A DNA stretch of 64,000 nucleotides from JADLGH01 sp964586675. Lineage in GTDB: Bacteria > Desulfobacterota_D > UBA1144 > Nemesobacterales > UBA2774. The translations under genes were made by a program, and so were the position numbers. Numbering within the stretch: the first letter of the stretch is position 1; each line of letters begins with the position of its first letter. Under the pieces are notes generated by a model, which saw only the letters and a program-made list of their open reading frames with translations, searched no databases and was not told the DNA's origin. Positions 52,530-61,792 of this stretch are shown here, one piece after another. The stretch spans positions 1 through 64,000 of the forward strand of contig CAZPHQ010000015.1 of the NCBI GenBank assembly GCA_964586675.1. Direction: 5' to 3'.

Positions 52530-53783
52530 TTATTTTCCTACCCTGTCCATGTTGTCCGCGATAGCCTGGCCGAACTCGGAGCATTTTAAAAGCTTCGCCC
52601 CTTCGAGCTGGCGCTCGAGGTCGTAGGTTACAGTTTTGTCGAGAATGGTTATCTCCATGGCCTTCACAATAATATCGGCCGCTTCCTGCCAGCCGAGGTA
52701 CTCGAACATCATCACGCCAGAGAGTATGACGGAGCTCGGGTTTATCTTGTCCTGGCCTGCATATTTCGGGGCCGTGCCGTGGGTCGCCTCGAAGAGCGCG
52801 AGGTAATCGCCGATGTTGCCGCCGGGGGCCATTCCAAGGCCTCCCACCTGCGCGGCGCAGGCGTCGGAGAGATAGTCGCCGTTAAGGTTGGACGTCGCTA
52901 TAACGTTATAGTCCCTTGTCCTCGTGAGTATCTGCTGGAGCATGTTGTCGGCGATCCTGTCGTTTATCACCACCTTCCCCGGGGGCGTCTTTCCGCCGAA
53001 CTTGTCCCAGAGATCGTCTTCGCTTATAGCGTCCGCCGCGAATTCTTCCCTGGCAAGCTCGTAGCCCCAGTCCCTGAAAGCGCCCTCGGTGAACTTCATG
53101 ATGTTCCCCTTGTGCACTATAGTGACCGTCTCCCTTCCTTTTTCGACGGCGTGTTTTATGGCCTTTCTCACGAGCCTCTTCGTACCGAAGGGGCTTATGG
53201 GCTTTATGCCTATGCCGGATCCTTCCCTTATATTGACGCCGTATTTTTCGACGAGGTAATTCCTGATTTCAATCGCCTCTTTCGAGCCGCTCTGCCATTC
53301 TATGCCCGAGTATACGTCTTCCGTGTTCTCGCGGAAGATTATCATGTCCATGTCTTCCGGCTTCTTTATAGGCGATGGAGTGCCTTTAATGTACTTCACA
53401 GGCCTTACACATGCGTAGAGGTCGAGTATCTGCCTGAGCGCGACGTTAAGGCTCCTTATACCGCCGCCTATCGGTGTCGTGAGAGGTCCTTTTATGGATA
53501 CTATGTATTCCTTTAAATCCTCTATCGTTTCGTCGGGGAGCCATTCCCCTTTCTGCTCGAAAGCCTTTTCCCCTGTCAGCACTTCGTGCCAGGTTATCTT
53601 CCTCTTTCCGCCATAGCTTTTCGCTACTGCGGCATCGAATACTATCTGCGACGCATGCCATATATCGGGTCCCGTGCCATCGCCCTCTATGAACGGGATG
53701 ATGGGATTGTCAGGCACGATAAGTCTTTCGTTGGCTGCATCTATCTTAATTTTCTCGCCCGAAGCGGGTTTACGAGATGACAT
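52530..53783 (-). CDS. icd: Isocitrate dehydrogenase (NADP type)
   Basis: 417 aa, size and sequence of the E. coli Icd class. PFIEGDGTGPDIW, SLNVALRQILDLYACVRPV with the phosphorylatable serine region, FRENTEDVYSGIEW and the Mg site DAISEDDLWDKF are visible; THGTAPKYAGQDKINP shapes cofactor choice. It turns isocitrate into 2-oxoglutarate. It has its own strong promoter, and the aconitase gene lies upstream. Confidence 0.95.
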   Translation of the reverse strand: MSSRKPASGEKIKIDAANERLIVPDNPIIPFIEGDGTGPDIWHASQIVFDAAVAKSYGGKRKITWHEVLTGEKAFEQKGEWLPDETIEDLKEYIVSIKGPLTTPIGGGIRSLNVALRQILDLYACVRPVKYIKGTPSPIKKPEDMDMIIFRENTEDVYSGIEWQSGSKEAIEIRNYLVEKYGVNIREGSGIGIKPISPFGTKRLVRKAIKHAVEKGRETVTIVHKGNIMKFTEGAFRDWGYELAREEFAADAISEDDLWDKFGGKTPPGKVVINDRIADNMLQQILTRTRDYNVIATSNLNGDYLSDACAAQVGGLGMAPGGNIGDYLALFEATHGTAPKYAGQDKINPSSVILSGVMMFEYLGWQEAADIIVKAMEITILDKTVTYDLERQLEGAKLLKCSEFGQAIADNMDRVGK

Positions 53784-53817
53784 TGTTCAAACTCCTGTAT
53801 AAAAAAATTTGGACTGA

Positions 53818-53846
53818 AATATAAATAAAAAACGAGCAGAATTCAA
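53818..53846 (-). promoter_or_regulatory. icd promoter
   Basis: Minus-strand TTGAAT (53846-53841), 17 bp and TATATT (53823-53818), start near 53811, about 28 nt before the icd ATG. It sits in the 174-bp gap after acnA, which holds nothing else that I recognise. Confidence 0.6.
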
Positions 53847-53957
53847 CTTTTGGGCGGGCCCACCGGCCCTTCCGCGTTCAAAACACGCAGGTTTCCGGCG
53901 CAGCCCGTATCGGCCGATACCACTGCTTATTAAAGGCTCGTCCCGGCGGAGGGGGTT

Positions 53958-56660
53958 TTAAGACTTCATCATCTGCCTTAAAACCGTCTGCAGTATCCCG
54001 CCGTTCTTGTAATACTCGACTTCGATAGGGCTGTCGAGACGGCAGGTTACGTGAAGATCGAAGCTGCCGCCGTCGGGCTTCGTAACCTTGACGGTTATGT
54101 CCTTGCCCGGGGTAAGCCCCTCGGATATGCTGCCCACATCGTAGCGCTCATACCCTGTAAGCCCGTAGGTGTCCTTACTCTCCCCTTCCCTGAACTGGAG
54201 GGGGAGGACGCCCATGCCTACGAGATTGCTCCTGTGGATCCTCTCGTAGCTCTCGGCTATGACAGCCTTCACCCCGAGGAGGACAGTACCCTTCGCCGCC
54301 CAGTCGCGGGAGCTTCCCGTGCCGTATTCCTTCCCCCCGATAACTATAAGCGGAAGCCCGGCCTCCTGGTACTTCGTCGAAGCGTCGAAGATCGTCATCT
54401 GCTCTCCGGAGGGCACGTACTTCGTAAGCCCGCCCTCGACGCCGTCGAGCATCTGGTTTCTTATCCTGATGTTGGCGAAGGTGCCGCGTATCATGACTTC
54501 GTGGTTTCCGCGGCGGGAGCCGTAGCTGTTAAAGTCCCTCGGCTCGACATCGTGCCCTATCAGATATTTCCCTGCCGGGCTGTCCTTCGGTATGGAGCCC
54601 GCCGGGGAGATGTGGTCCGTCGTTATGGAATCGCCGAGGAGCGCGAGAACGTAAGCGCCTTTGATATCGCCCGTCTTCGGAAGATCGAGCGAGAACGTTT
54701 CGAAGAACGTCGGGTTCTGTATGTATGTCGAAGACTTGTCCCACTTGTAGAGATTGCCCTCGGGGACGTCGAGGCCCTTCCATGTGTCGTCGCCGTCGAA
54801 AACGGATTTATACTGCGCCCTGAATATCTCCGGGTTGAGCACGCTGTTGACGGTATCCCTGATCTCCTTCTGCGAAGGCCATATGTCTTTCAGATAAACC
54901 GGCTCGCCGTTCTTGCCAGTTCCTATGGGCTGGTTGTAGACGTCTATATCCACCGTGCCCGCGAGCGCGAACGCCACGACGAGCGGCGGGGATGCGAGGT
55001 ATGCGAACTTCACGAACGGGTGCACCCTGCCCTCGAAGTTCCTGTTCCCGCTGAGTACGGCGGCGGTGGTGAGGTCGTTAGCCTTTATGCCCTCTTCTAT
55101 TGGCGCGGGCAGCGGACCGCTGTTGCCGATGCAGGTAGTGCAGCCGTAGCCGACGAGGTCGAATCCGAGCTCGTCGAGGTATGGGGTGAGGCCGGCTGCG
55201 TCGAGGTAGTCGGTCACGACCCTCGATCCCGGCGCGAGGCTTGTCTTAACAGTCGGCTTAACTGTGAGCCCCTTTTCGACAGCCTTTTTCGCCACGAGCC
55301 CCGAGCCCACCATAACGGAAGGGTTCGAGGTGTTCGTGCAGCTCGTAATGGCCGCGATGACGACCGAGCCGTTTCCGAGCTCGGCGTCCGTGCCGTCTTC
55401 GAGCTTTACAATAACTTTCTTCCCGAGGTTCTTGCCTTCGGGGTCCTTGGTTTTCGTTTTGAGGACGTTTTCGTAAGATTTCCTGAGGTCTTTAAGGGCG
55501 ACCCTGTCCTGCGGGCGGCTCGGCCCGGCCATGGAAGGCTCGACGGTCGAAATATCGAGCTCGAGCGTCTCGGTGTATACCGGGTCGGGCGTGTCGTCCG
55601 TCCTGAAGAGGCCCTGCTCTTTGGTATATGCCTCTACGAGCTCGACGAGCTTTCTGTCCCTGCCCGTTATCTTGAGGTAGGTAAGCGTCTCTTCGTCCAC
55701 GGGGAAGAATCCCATCGTCGCGCCGTACTCGGGAGCCATGTTAGCTATAGTCGCCTTGTCCGAGAGCGCGAGCTGCGAGAGCCCGGGGCCGTAGAACTCG
55801 ACGAACTTCCCGACGACGCCCTTCTTTCTAAGCATCTCGGTAACCGTGAGAACGAGGTCTGTCGCCGTAACTCCCTCGGCGAGCTGGCCGTGGAGCTTGA
55901 ACCCGACGACTTCGGGCACGAGCATGTAGAGCGGCTGGCCGAGCATGCATGCCTCGGCTTCGATACCGCCGACGCCCCATCCGAGAACGCTGAGTCCGTT
56001 AATCATTGTAGTGTGAGAGTCCGTTCCGACGAGCGTGTCCGGGTAAGCAAGCGTCTCGCCGTTTACTTCCTTCGACGCGACGACGCTCGCCAGACATTCG
56101 AGATTGACCTGATGCACTATGCCCGTGCCGGGAGGGACGACCCTGAAATTGTCGAACGCCTTCTGCGCCCACCTTAAAAACGCGTATCTCTCGCCGTTAC
56201 GCTCGTACTCGCGCTCGACGTTGAGCGTGAAAGCCTTGTCGCTCGCGAAGTAGTCGACCTGCACGGAATGGTCGATGACGAGGTCCACCGGAACAATCGG
56301 GTTTATCTTCGCCGGGTCGCCCTTCAGCCTGTTTACTACGGTCCTCATCGCAGCGAGGTCCACTACGCAGGGCACTCCCGTAAAGTCCTGCAGAATGACT
56401 CGCGCGGGGCAGTAGGGAATTTCCTCGGCGACTTCGCTCCCGGGGCTCCACGTCGCGAGCGCTTTTAAGTGCCCATCGTGGATTATGTCGCCATCGTAGT
56501 TCCTGGCCACGTTTTCGAGCAGTATCTTGATAGATACGGGAAGGCGAGATATATCCACTCCCAGGCGGGCCTCTATGGCCTTTAAGGAATAGTATTTTAC
56601 GTCGCCCGAGCTCGTTTTTAGCGTAGCAATCGCTTTCAGGTCATCTTTTATTCCACTCAT
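53958..56660 (-). CDS. acnA: Aconitate hydratase A
   Basis: 900 aa IRP/AcnA class. Cluster ligands are in ITSCTNTSNP and GYGCTTCIGNSGPL; GTDSHTTMINGLSVLGWGVGG and the swivel domain GGKEYGTGSSRDWAAKG are intact. It interconverts citrate and isocitrate through cis-aconitate. First gene of the TCA block; citrate synthase is not in the window. Confidence 0.96.
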   Translation of the reverse strand: MSGIKDDLKAIATLKTSSGDVKYYSLKAIEARLGVDISRLPVSIKILLENVARNYDGDIIHDGHLKALATWSPGSEVAEEIPYCPARVILQDFTGVPCVVDLAAMRTVVNRLKGDPAKINPIVPVDLVIDHSVQVDYFASDKAFTLNVEREYERNGERYAFLRWAQKAFDNFRVVPPGTGIVHQVNLECLASVVASKEVNGETLAYPDTLVGTDSHTTMINGLSVLGWGVGGIEAEACMLGQPLYMLVPEVVGFKLHGQLAEGVTATDLVLTVTEMLRKKGVVGKFVEFYGPGLSQLALSDKATIANMAPEYGATMGFFPVDEETLTYLKITGRDRKLVELVEAYTKEQGLFRTDDTPDPVYTETLELDISTVEPSMAGPSRPQDRVALKDLRKSYENVLKTKTKDPEGKNLGKKVIVKLEDGTDAELGNGSVVIAAITSCTNTSNPSVMVGSGLVAKKAVEKGLTVKPTVKTSLAPGSRVVTDYLDAAGLTPYLDELGFDLVGYGCTTCIGNSGPLPAPIEEGIKANDLTTAAVLSGNRNFEGRVHPFVKFAYLASPPLVVAFALAGTVDIDVYNQPIGTGKNGEPVYLKDIWPSQKEIRDTVNSVLNPEIFRAQYKSVFDGDDTWKGLDVPEGNLYKWDKSSTYIQNPTFFETFSLDLPKTGDIKGAYVLALLGDSITTDHISPAGSIPKDSPAGKYLIGHDVEPRDFNSYGSRRGNHEVMIRGTFANIRIRNQMLDGVEGGLTKYVPSGEQMTIFDASTKYQEAGLPLIVIGGKEYGTGSSRDWAAKGTVLLGVKAVIAESYERIHRSNLVGMGVLPLQFREGESKDTYGLTGYERYDVGSISEGLTPGKDITVKVTKPDGGSFDLHVTCRLDSPIEVEYYKNGGILQTVLRQMMKS

Positions 56661-56709
56661 ACAAATTCTCCTTAGCTATAGATGGTTAAAAGGAAGGTAC
56701 TCCCCAATC

Positions 56710-56737
56710 ATTGTACAGTTGAATGGGGACAAATCAA
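56710..56737 (-). promoter_or_regulatory. acnA promoter with flanking inverted repeat
   Basis: Minus-strand TTGATT (56737-56732), 16 bp and TACAAT (56715-56710). TCCCCA (56701-56706) and TGGGGA (56724-56729) form an inverted repeat around the -10 box that could be an operator. The start point would be near 56703. Confidence 0.4.
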
Positions 56738-56789
56738 GCGTATGGGCCGCATTCATGAGCCCGCCGGGGGGCGGTAGCGGCCCGTGATT

Positions 56790-58022
56790 TCAGTCTATTT
56801 TCCTGAAGATTAACGAGGCGTTGGTTCCGCCGAATCCGAAGGAGTTGCTTAAAGCGGTCTTTATCTTCGTCTCGCGCGCCTGGTTGGGAACATAATCGAG
56901 GTCGCACTCCGGATCAGGCACTTCCTGGTTTATCGTGGGGGGAAGTATCCCGTGCTCGAGGGCGAGCACGCTGAACGCCGCTTCGACAGCCCCGGCCGCG
57001 CCGAGAAGATGCCCTGTCATCGACTTCGTCGAGCTCACGGGTATCTTGTACGCCCTTTCGCCGAATACCACCTTTATAGCGTTCGTCTCGTTTGAGTCGT
57101 TAAGGGGCGTCGACGTGCCGTGAGCGTTAATATAATCGATCTCGTCCGGGTTCACTCCGCCGTCTGAAAGGGCGGCCTTCATGCACCTCTCCGGCCCGTC
57201 GAGAGAGGGCGCCGTTATGTGGCTCGCGTCGCTGCTCATGCCGTAGCCGACTATCTCGGCGTATATGTGCGCTCCCCTCTTCTTCGCGGATTCGAGCTCT
57301 TCCAAGATAAGCATCCCGGCCCCCTCGCCTATTATGAAACCGTCGCGCTCCCTGTCGAACGGGCGCGAAGCCTTCGAGGGCTCGTCGTTACGCGTCGAGA
57401 GCGCCCTCATGGCGTTAAACCCGGCGAAGGTGAGCGGTATTATCGGCGCTTCGGTTCCGCCCGCGAACATGGCGTCGGCCTCGCCGTTACGTATCGCCTG
57501 GGCCGCGTAGCCGATGGCGTGCGCGCTGGCGGCGCAGGCCGTCGTCGTGCAGCAGTTAGGGCCCTTGGCGTTAAAGAATATCGATACGTAGCCCGCGGCC
57601 ATGTTATTGATAATGTTGGTTATAAAAAAGGGCGAAAGGCGTCCCGGCCCCTTTTCATTCATCGTGAGGACGGTGTTGACGTAGGTCTCCATCCCTCCGA
57701 TGCCGGAGCCGATTATCGTGCCCACCCTGGGCGAGAGCTCTTCCGTTATCTCGAGGCCCGAGTCCTCCAGCGCGAACTTCGCCGCCGTGACGGCGTACTG
57801 GATGAAGGTGTCGGTCTTCCTCGCTTCCTTGGCGTTCATGTAGAGCTCGGGGTCGAAGCCGTTTATCTCGGCGGCGATCTGTGTTTTGTGCTCGGTCGGG
57901 TCGAACTTCGTAACCCTTATAACACCCGAGCGCCCGTTGCACACGGCCTCCCACGTCGCTTCGTTCCCAATGCCCACGGGGGTCACGAGGCCTATGCCCG
58001 TAACCGCTACCCTTCTTTTCAT
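56790..58022 (-). CDS. fabF: 3-oxoacyl-[acyl-carrier-protein] synthase II
   Basis: 410 aa condensing enzyme of fatty-acid elongation. The catalytic triad is Cys163 in TTTACAASAHA, His301 in NAHGTSTP and His338 in MTGHLLGAAG. Its ATG shares one base with the acpP stop (TAATG), so translation is coupled. Last gene of the fab run. FabB-like chain preference cannot be told. Confidence 0.95.
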   Translation of the reverse strand: MKRRVAVTGIGLVTPVGIGNEATWEAVCNGRSGVIRVTKFDPTEHKTQIAAEINGFDPELYMNAKEARKTDTFIQYAVTAAKFALEDSGLEITEELSPRVGTIIGSGIGGMETYVNTVLTMNEKGPGRLSPFFITNIINNMAAGYVSIFFNAKGPNCCTTTACAASAHAIGYAAQAIRNGEADAMFAGGTEAPIIPLTFAGFNAMRALSTRNDEPSKASRPFDRERDGFIIGEGAGMLILEELESAKKRGAHIYAEIVGYGMSSDASHITAPSLDGPERCMKAALSDGGVNPDEIDYINAHGTSTPLNDSNETNAIKVVFGERAYKIPVSSTKSMTGHLLGAAGAVEAAFSVLALEHGILPPTINQEVPDPECDLDYVPNQARETKIKTALSNSFGFGGTNASLIFRKID

Positions 58023-58267
58023 TACTTTTTGCGCTCCAGTATAAAGTTTACCGCATCCTGAACCGTTATTATGGATTCCGCGTCCTCGTCGGATATTTCG
58101 AGGCCGAACTCGTCCTCCATAGACATGATAAGCTCGACGAGGTCGAGCGAGTCAGCGCCGAGGTCTTCTATAAAAGAAGATTCCGGGGCGATTTCGTCTT
58201 CGGTCTTTCCGAGCTGGCTTGCGACCATCTCCTTGACCTTGGCAAGAATTTCCTGTTCCTGAGCCAT
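58022..58267 (-). CDS. acpP: Acyl carrier protein
   Basis: 81 aa, acidic. Ser40 in LGADSLDLVELIM carries the phosphopantetheine arm. Four-helix ACP pattern throughout. It sits between fabG and fabF, the usual place, and carries the growing acyl chains for those enzymes. Confidence 0.97.
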   Translation of the reverse strand: MAQEQEILAKVKEMVASQLGKTEDEIAPESSFIEDLGADSLDLVELIMSMEDEFGLEISDEDAESIITVQDAVNFILERKK

Positions 58268-58289
58268 TTCAAATACCTCCTTTCTGTTT

Positions 58290-59036
58290 TTAAGTGTAGA
58301 TCCCGCCGTTTACCCTTAACACTTCCCCCGTGATGTACGACGCCTCGTCGGACGCGAGAAACGCGACGACGCCCGCGACGTCCTCAGGTGAGCCGAACCG
58401 GAGAAGGGGAATTCTTTCTATATACTGCTTTCTCAAGTCATCTGTAAGATTCTGCGTGATGTCCGTCTCGATAAAGCCCGGGCTGACGGCGTTCACGGTT
58501 ATCGCCCTCGATGCAAGCTCCCTCGCAGCCGCCTTGGTGAATCCTATTATACCGGCCTTCGAGGCGGCATAGTTCGTCTGCCCGGAATTCCCCATTTCGC
58601 CTACGACCGAAGTGAGGTTGATTATCCTCCCCTGCCTCTGCTTTATCATTATCCTCGCCACCGCCTTCGTGCAGTTAAATACGCCGTTCAGGTTGGTGGT
58701 GATGACATTATCCCAGTCGTCCTTCTTCATGCGGACTATGAGCGTATCCTGCGTTATGCCGGCGTTGTTGACGAGCACCTGTATACCACCGAACTCGGTT
58801 ACGATGTTCTCGATTTCCTCCTGGACCTTGTCGAAATCGGAAACGTCGAAACCGATCGCCCTGGCGCGCCCGCCGGCCTTTTCGATGGCCGATACGACCT
58901 CGTACGCAGCCGCCCGGTTCTTCGCATAGTTGACCACCACATAAGCCCCGTCCGCCGCAAGCCGGAGCGCTATGGCCTTGCCTATGCCCCTCGAGCCCCC
59001 TGTCACGAGCGCTACCTTTTGCTCATTTTCTCCCAT
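58290..59036 (-). CDS. fabG: 3-oxoacyl-[acyl-carrier-protein] reductase
   Basis: 248 aa short-chain dehydrogenase. NADP binding TGGSRGIGKAIA, NNAG at 90-93, and the catalytic Ser143, Tyr156 and Lys160 (NYAASKAG). It reduces 3-oxoacyl-ACP. It overlaps the end of fabD by 14 nt and precedes acpP by 22 nt. Confidence 0.95.
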   Translation of the reverse strand: MGENEQKVALVTGGSRGIGKAIALRLAADGAYVVVNYAKNRAAAYEVVSAIEKAGGRARAIGFDVSDFDKVQEEIENIVTEFGGIQVLVNNAGITQDTLIVRMKKDDWDNVITTNLNGVFNCTKAVARIMIKQRQGRIINLTSVVGEMGNSGQTNYAASKAGIIGFTKAAARELASRAITVNAVSPGFIETDITQNLTDDLRKQYIERIPLLRFGSPEDVAGVVAFLASDEASYITGEVLRVNGGIYT

Positions 59037-59955
59037 TTCTGAGTGACTCCAGTTGTGCTGTATTTTCGAAGTTGCTGATTTCCGCGTTCGCGAGCGTTCT
59101 TTTTATGAGCCCCGAAAGGACGTTCCCCGGGCCGATCTCTAAGAACCTCGTAACCCCTTCCCTGCCGAGTGTCTCTACGGACTCGTACCATCTTACCGGG
59201 CTCGTCACCTGCCGGACGAGTATCTCCATCGTCTTCCCCGAGTCGCCGTTTACGGCTGCGTCGCAGTTGACGACTATAGGCGCCGACATCGGGGAGAATC
59301 TTATCTCCGAAAGCGTCTCCGCGAGCTTCTCGGCCGCAGGCTTCATGAGCGAGCAGTGAAACGGAGCGCTCACGTCGAGCGGCACGACCCTTCTCGCCCC
59401 CTTCGACTTCGCAGCGTCCGCGGCTACATCGACGGCTTCCTTGTTGCCCGATATCACGATCTGCCCCGGGGCGTTCATGTTGGCCGGGCTTACCACATAT
59501 TTATCGCCGGACGCCTGCCTGCATATCTCTTCGACGTCCTTTATCGAGAGGCCGAGAACCGCCGACATAGCGCCGACCCCTACGGGCACGGCTTCCTGCA
59601 TGTACTCGCCCCTTTTTCTAACGACCCTGACCGCGTCGGCGAAATCCATCGAGCCGTTGGCCACGAGGGCCGAATATTCCCCGAGGCTGTGGCCGGCGAC
59701 AAAATCAGGCGAAAGGCCGGTCTCGTCCCCGAGCACCCTCAGGCAAGCGACGCTGGCCGTCAGTATAGCCGGCTGGGCGTTCGCCGTGAGCGAGAGCTCT
59801 TCCTGCGGGGATTCGAAGCAGAGCTTCGCCATGTCGACGCCGAGGGCCTCGCCGGCTTCCTCGAACGCCCGCCTTGCGGCTCCGAAGCCTTCGTAAAGCT
59901 CCTTGCACATCCCCACGTACTGGGAGCCCTGTCCGGGGAACACGAATGCAATCAT
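59023..59955 (-). CDS. fabD: Malonyl-CoA:ACP transacylase
   Basis: 310 aa. FPGQGSQYVGM, then the nucleophile Ser90 in GHSLGEY and His200 in APFHCSLM. It loads malonyl groups onto ACP. It directly follows rpmF; plsX and fabH, which normally lie between rpmF and fabD, are absent from this cluster. Confidence 0.95.
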   Translation of the reverse strand: MIAFVFPGQGSQYVGMCKELYEGFGAARRAFEEAGEALGVDMAKLCFESPQEELSLTANAQPAILTASVACLRVLGDETGLSPDFVAGHSLGEYSALVANGSMDFADAVRVVRKRGEYMQEAVPVGVGAMSAVLGLSIKDVEEICRQASGDKYVVSPANMNAPGQIVISGNKEAVDVAADAAKSKGARRVVPLDVSAPFHCSLMKPAAEKLAETLSEIRFSPMSAPIVVNCDAAVNGDSGKTMEILVRQVTSPVRWYESVETLGREGVTRFLEIGPGNVLSGLIKRTLANAEISNFENTAQLESLRNGRK

Positions 59956-59986
59956 GCAGACCTTATTCCTTTACGGCCTGGGCCGC

Positions 59987-60181
59987 TCAGGACTGAATCT
60001 CTTCCTGCTTTTCTTTTATGAACGTCCTGCCCTTGTAGAAGCCGCAGCTCGGACACGCCCTGTGAGGGGGCTTGTGCTCGCCGCAGTTCCGGCATACGGA
60101 CAGGCCGGGGGCCGCTATCTTGTAGTGGGTTCTGTTCTTTCTGGACCTGGACTTGGAGTGTTTTCTTTTAGGCAGTCCCAT
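59987..60181 (-). CDS. rpmF: 50S ribosomal protein L32
   Basis: 64 aa. MGLPKRKHSKSRSRKNRTHYK is shortened here to its first residues, MGLPKRKHSKSR; zinc cysteines follow in VCRNCG and CPSCGFYKG (CxxC pairs), so it is the zinc-binding form. It lies between yceD and fabD, the conserved yceD-rpmF-fab arrangement. Confidence 0.95.
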   Translation of the reverse strand: MGLPKRKHSKSRSRKNRTHYKIAAPGLSVCRNCGEHKPPHRACPSCGFYKGRTFIKEKQEEIQS

Positions 60182-60217
60182 GTTCTATATCTCCCTTACC
60201 TTATCATAGTTTAAATA

Positions 60218-60730
60218 TCATAGTTTAAATTTTTCAAGCCCGGCGAATCTCGGGTCTTTCCATTTTTTTCCGCACTCGCATGTTTCGCGGTTGAGGTTCT
60301 TGCCGCATTCGGGGCAAAGCCCCTTGCAGTCTTCCCGGCAGAGCACCTTGACCGGGAGCGATACGGCTATAAGCTCCCGGAGATAATCCCCGAGGTCGAC
60401 GTCCTCTCCCTTGTATGTTTCGTGGTCGAGGTCCTCGTCGTCCTCTATCTTATCCGACGGCGAAAGTATTAGCCTAATGTCCGGGCTGATGTCAAGTCTT
60501 ACGGGCTCGAGGCAAAGCGCGCACGGGGCCTCTATAGTAAAGGAGAGGTTACCCAGAACGGACACTTCCCTCAGCACCTTCGTCAGCTCGATATCGACAT
60601 CTATATCGGAGACGAGCTTCATTTCCTGGCTGCCCGACCAGAGCTCAGGGATGTTATCGAGCCACCGGGGGTCCCTCCGCGTCTCTATATGAAGACCGTC
60701 GCCCCCTATATCCGATACCCTGATTTTCAT
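60218..60730 (-). CDS. YceD/DUF177 family protein
   Basis: 170 aa. The middle holds the family pattern CALCLEPVRLDI and the C-terminus a zinc-like CREDCKGLCPECGKNLNRETC, with six cysteines. YceD proteins (Yce/Rrn23-related) are linked to 23S rRNA accumulation in plants and E. coli and almost always precede rpmF, as here (36 nt). The role is inferred from the family. Confidence 0.92.
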   Translation of the reverse strand: MKIRVSDIGGDGLHIETRRDPRWLDNIPELWSGSQEMKLVSDIDVDIELTKVLREVSVLGNLSFTIEAPCALCLEPVRLDISPDIRLILSPSDKIEDDEDLDHETYKGEDVDLGDYLRELIAVSLPVKVLCREDCKGLCPECGKNLNRETCECGKKWKDPRFAGLEKFKL

Positions 60731-60822
60731 TGCCCGGACTCGCCGAAGAAAACTACCTCGAATTTAACGGAACTAAATAATAATACAAGATAATCCATTT
60801 GCAAGTTAAGGATGACCGCCGG

Positions 60823-61785
60823 TCAGACGAGGTGGCAGGCGACCATATGCCCGCCGCCCGCGTCGCGAAGCTCGGGCTCTTCCCGGCTGCACCGGGCGAC
60901 GGCTATCGGGCAGCGCGGATGAAAGGCGCAGCCCTCGGGCGGATTAATCGGGCTCGGCACGTCGCCCTTGAGTATGGCCGTCTCCCTTTTCCGCCGGGGG
61001 TCGGCCACGGGAACTGAAGATATGAGCACTTTAGTGTATGGATGGAGGGGGTTTTCGTATAGCTCTTTACTCGCCGCGAGCTCGATTATCTTCCCGAGAT
61101 ACATCACGGCCACCCTGTCGCTTATGTGCTTTACGACACGGAGGTCGTGGGATATGAATAGATAGGTGAGCCCGAGCTTTTCCTGGAGCTCTATGAAGAG
61201 GTTTATTATCTGCGCCTGCACTGAAACGTCGAGCGCGGAGATCGGCTCGTCGCAAACGATGAAATCGGGCCTGAGCGCAATGGCCCGGGCTATGGCAATC
61301 CTCTGCCTCTGCCCGCCTGAGAACTCGTGCGGATAGCGGGAAAGCGCGTCTTCCCGGAGGCCGACTGTCCGGAGCGTCTCCCTGACTGCCGCCTTTCTCT
61401 CGGCCCCCGAAGAGTGGCCGTGTATGACGAGTCCTTCCGCCACTATGTCCTCTACCTTCATCCTGGGATTGAGAGAGCCGTAGGGGTCCTGGAATACTAT
61501 CTGCATGCGTTTCCTTACGGGGCGCATGCGCGAGGTCGAAAGGTTCGTGATGTCATTGTCCTCGAAAATTATCTCGCCCTCTGTCGGCTCGTGGAGCTTT
61601 ATGATGGTTTTGCCGAGCGTGGTTTTCCCGCACCCGCTCTCGCCGACGAGGCCGAGCGTCTCGCCCCGGCCGACTGCGAGATCCACCCCGTCCACCGCCT
61701 TCACGTAGTTGGACACCCTCGAAAGTATCCCAGAGGTTATGGGGAAGTATTTTTTAAGACCGCTTACCTTGAGCAGCTCTTTCAT
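60823..61785 (-). CDS. oppF: Oligopeptide ABC transporter ATP-binding protein (OppF/DppF type)
   Basis: 320 aa. The frame is open to 62067, antisense-like noise within the upstream gene; the ATG at 61785 starts MKELLKVSGLKKYFPITSG. Walker A GESGCGKTTLGKT, signature SGGQRQRIAIARA, Walker B FIVCDEPISALDV and the family C-terminal domain CAFHPRCPIAVARC. With OppD it powers peptide uptake. It follows oppD by 7 nt. Confidence 0.93.
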   Translation of the reverse strand: MKELLKVSGLKKYFPITSGILSRVSNYVKAVDGVDLAVGRGETLGLVGESGCGKTTLGKTIIKLHEPTEGEIIFEDNDITNLSTSRMRPVRKRMQIVFQDPYGSLNPRMKVEDIVAEGLVIHGHSSGAERKAAVRETLRTVGLREDALSRYPHEFSGGQRQRIAIARAIALRPDFIVCDEPISALDVSVQAQIINLFIELQEKLGLTYLFISHDLRVVKHISDRVAVMYLGKIIELAASKELYENPLHPYTKVLISSVPVADPRRKRETAILKGDVPSPINPPEGCAFHPRCPIAVARCSREEPELRDAGGGHMVACHLV

Positions 61786-61792
61786 ATATTCA

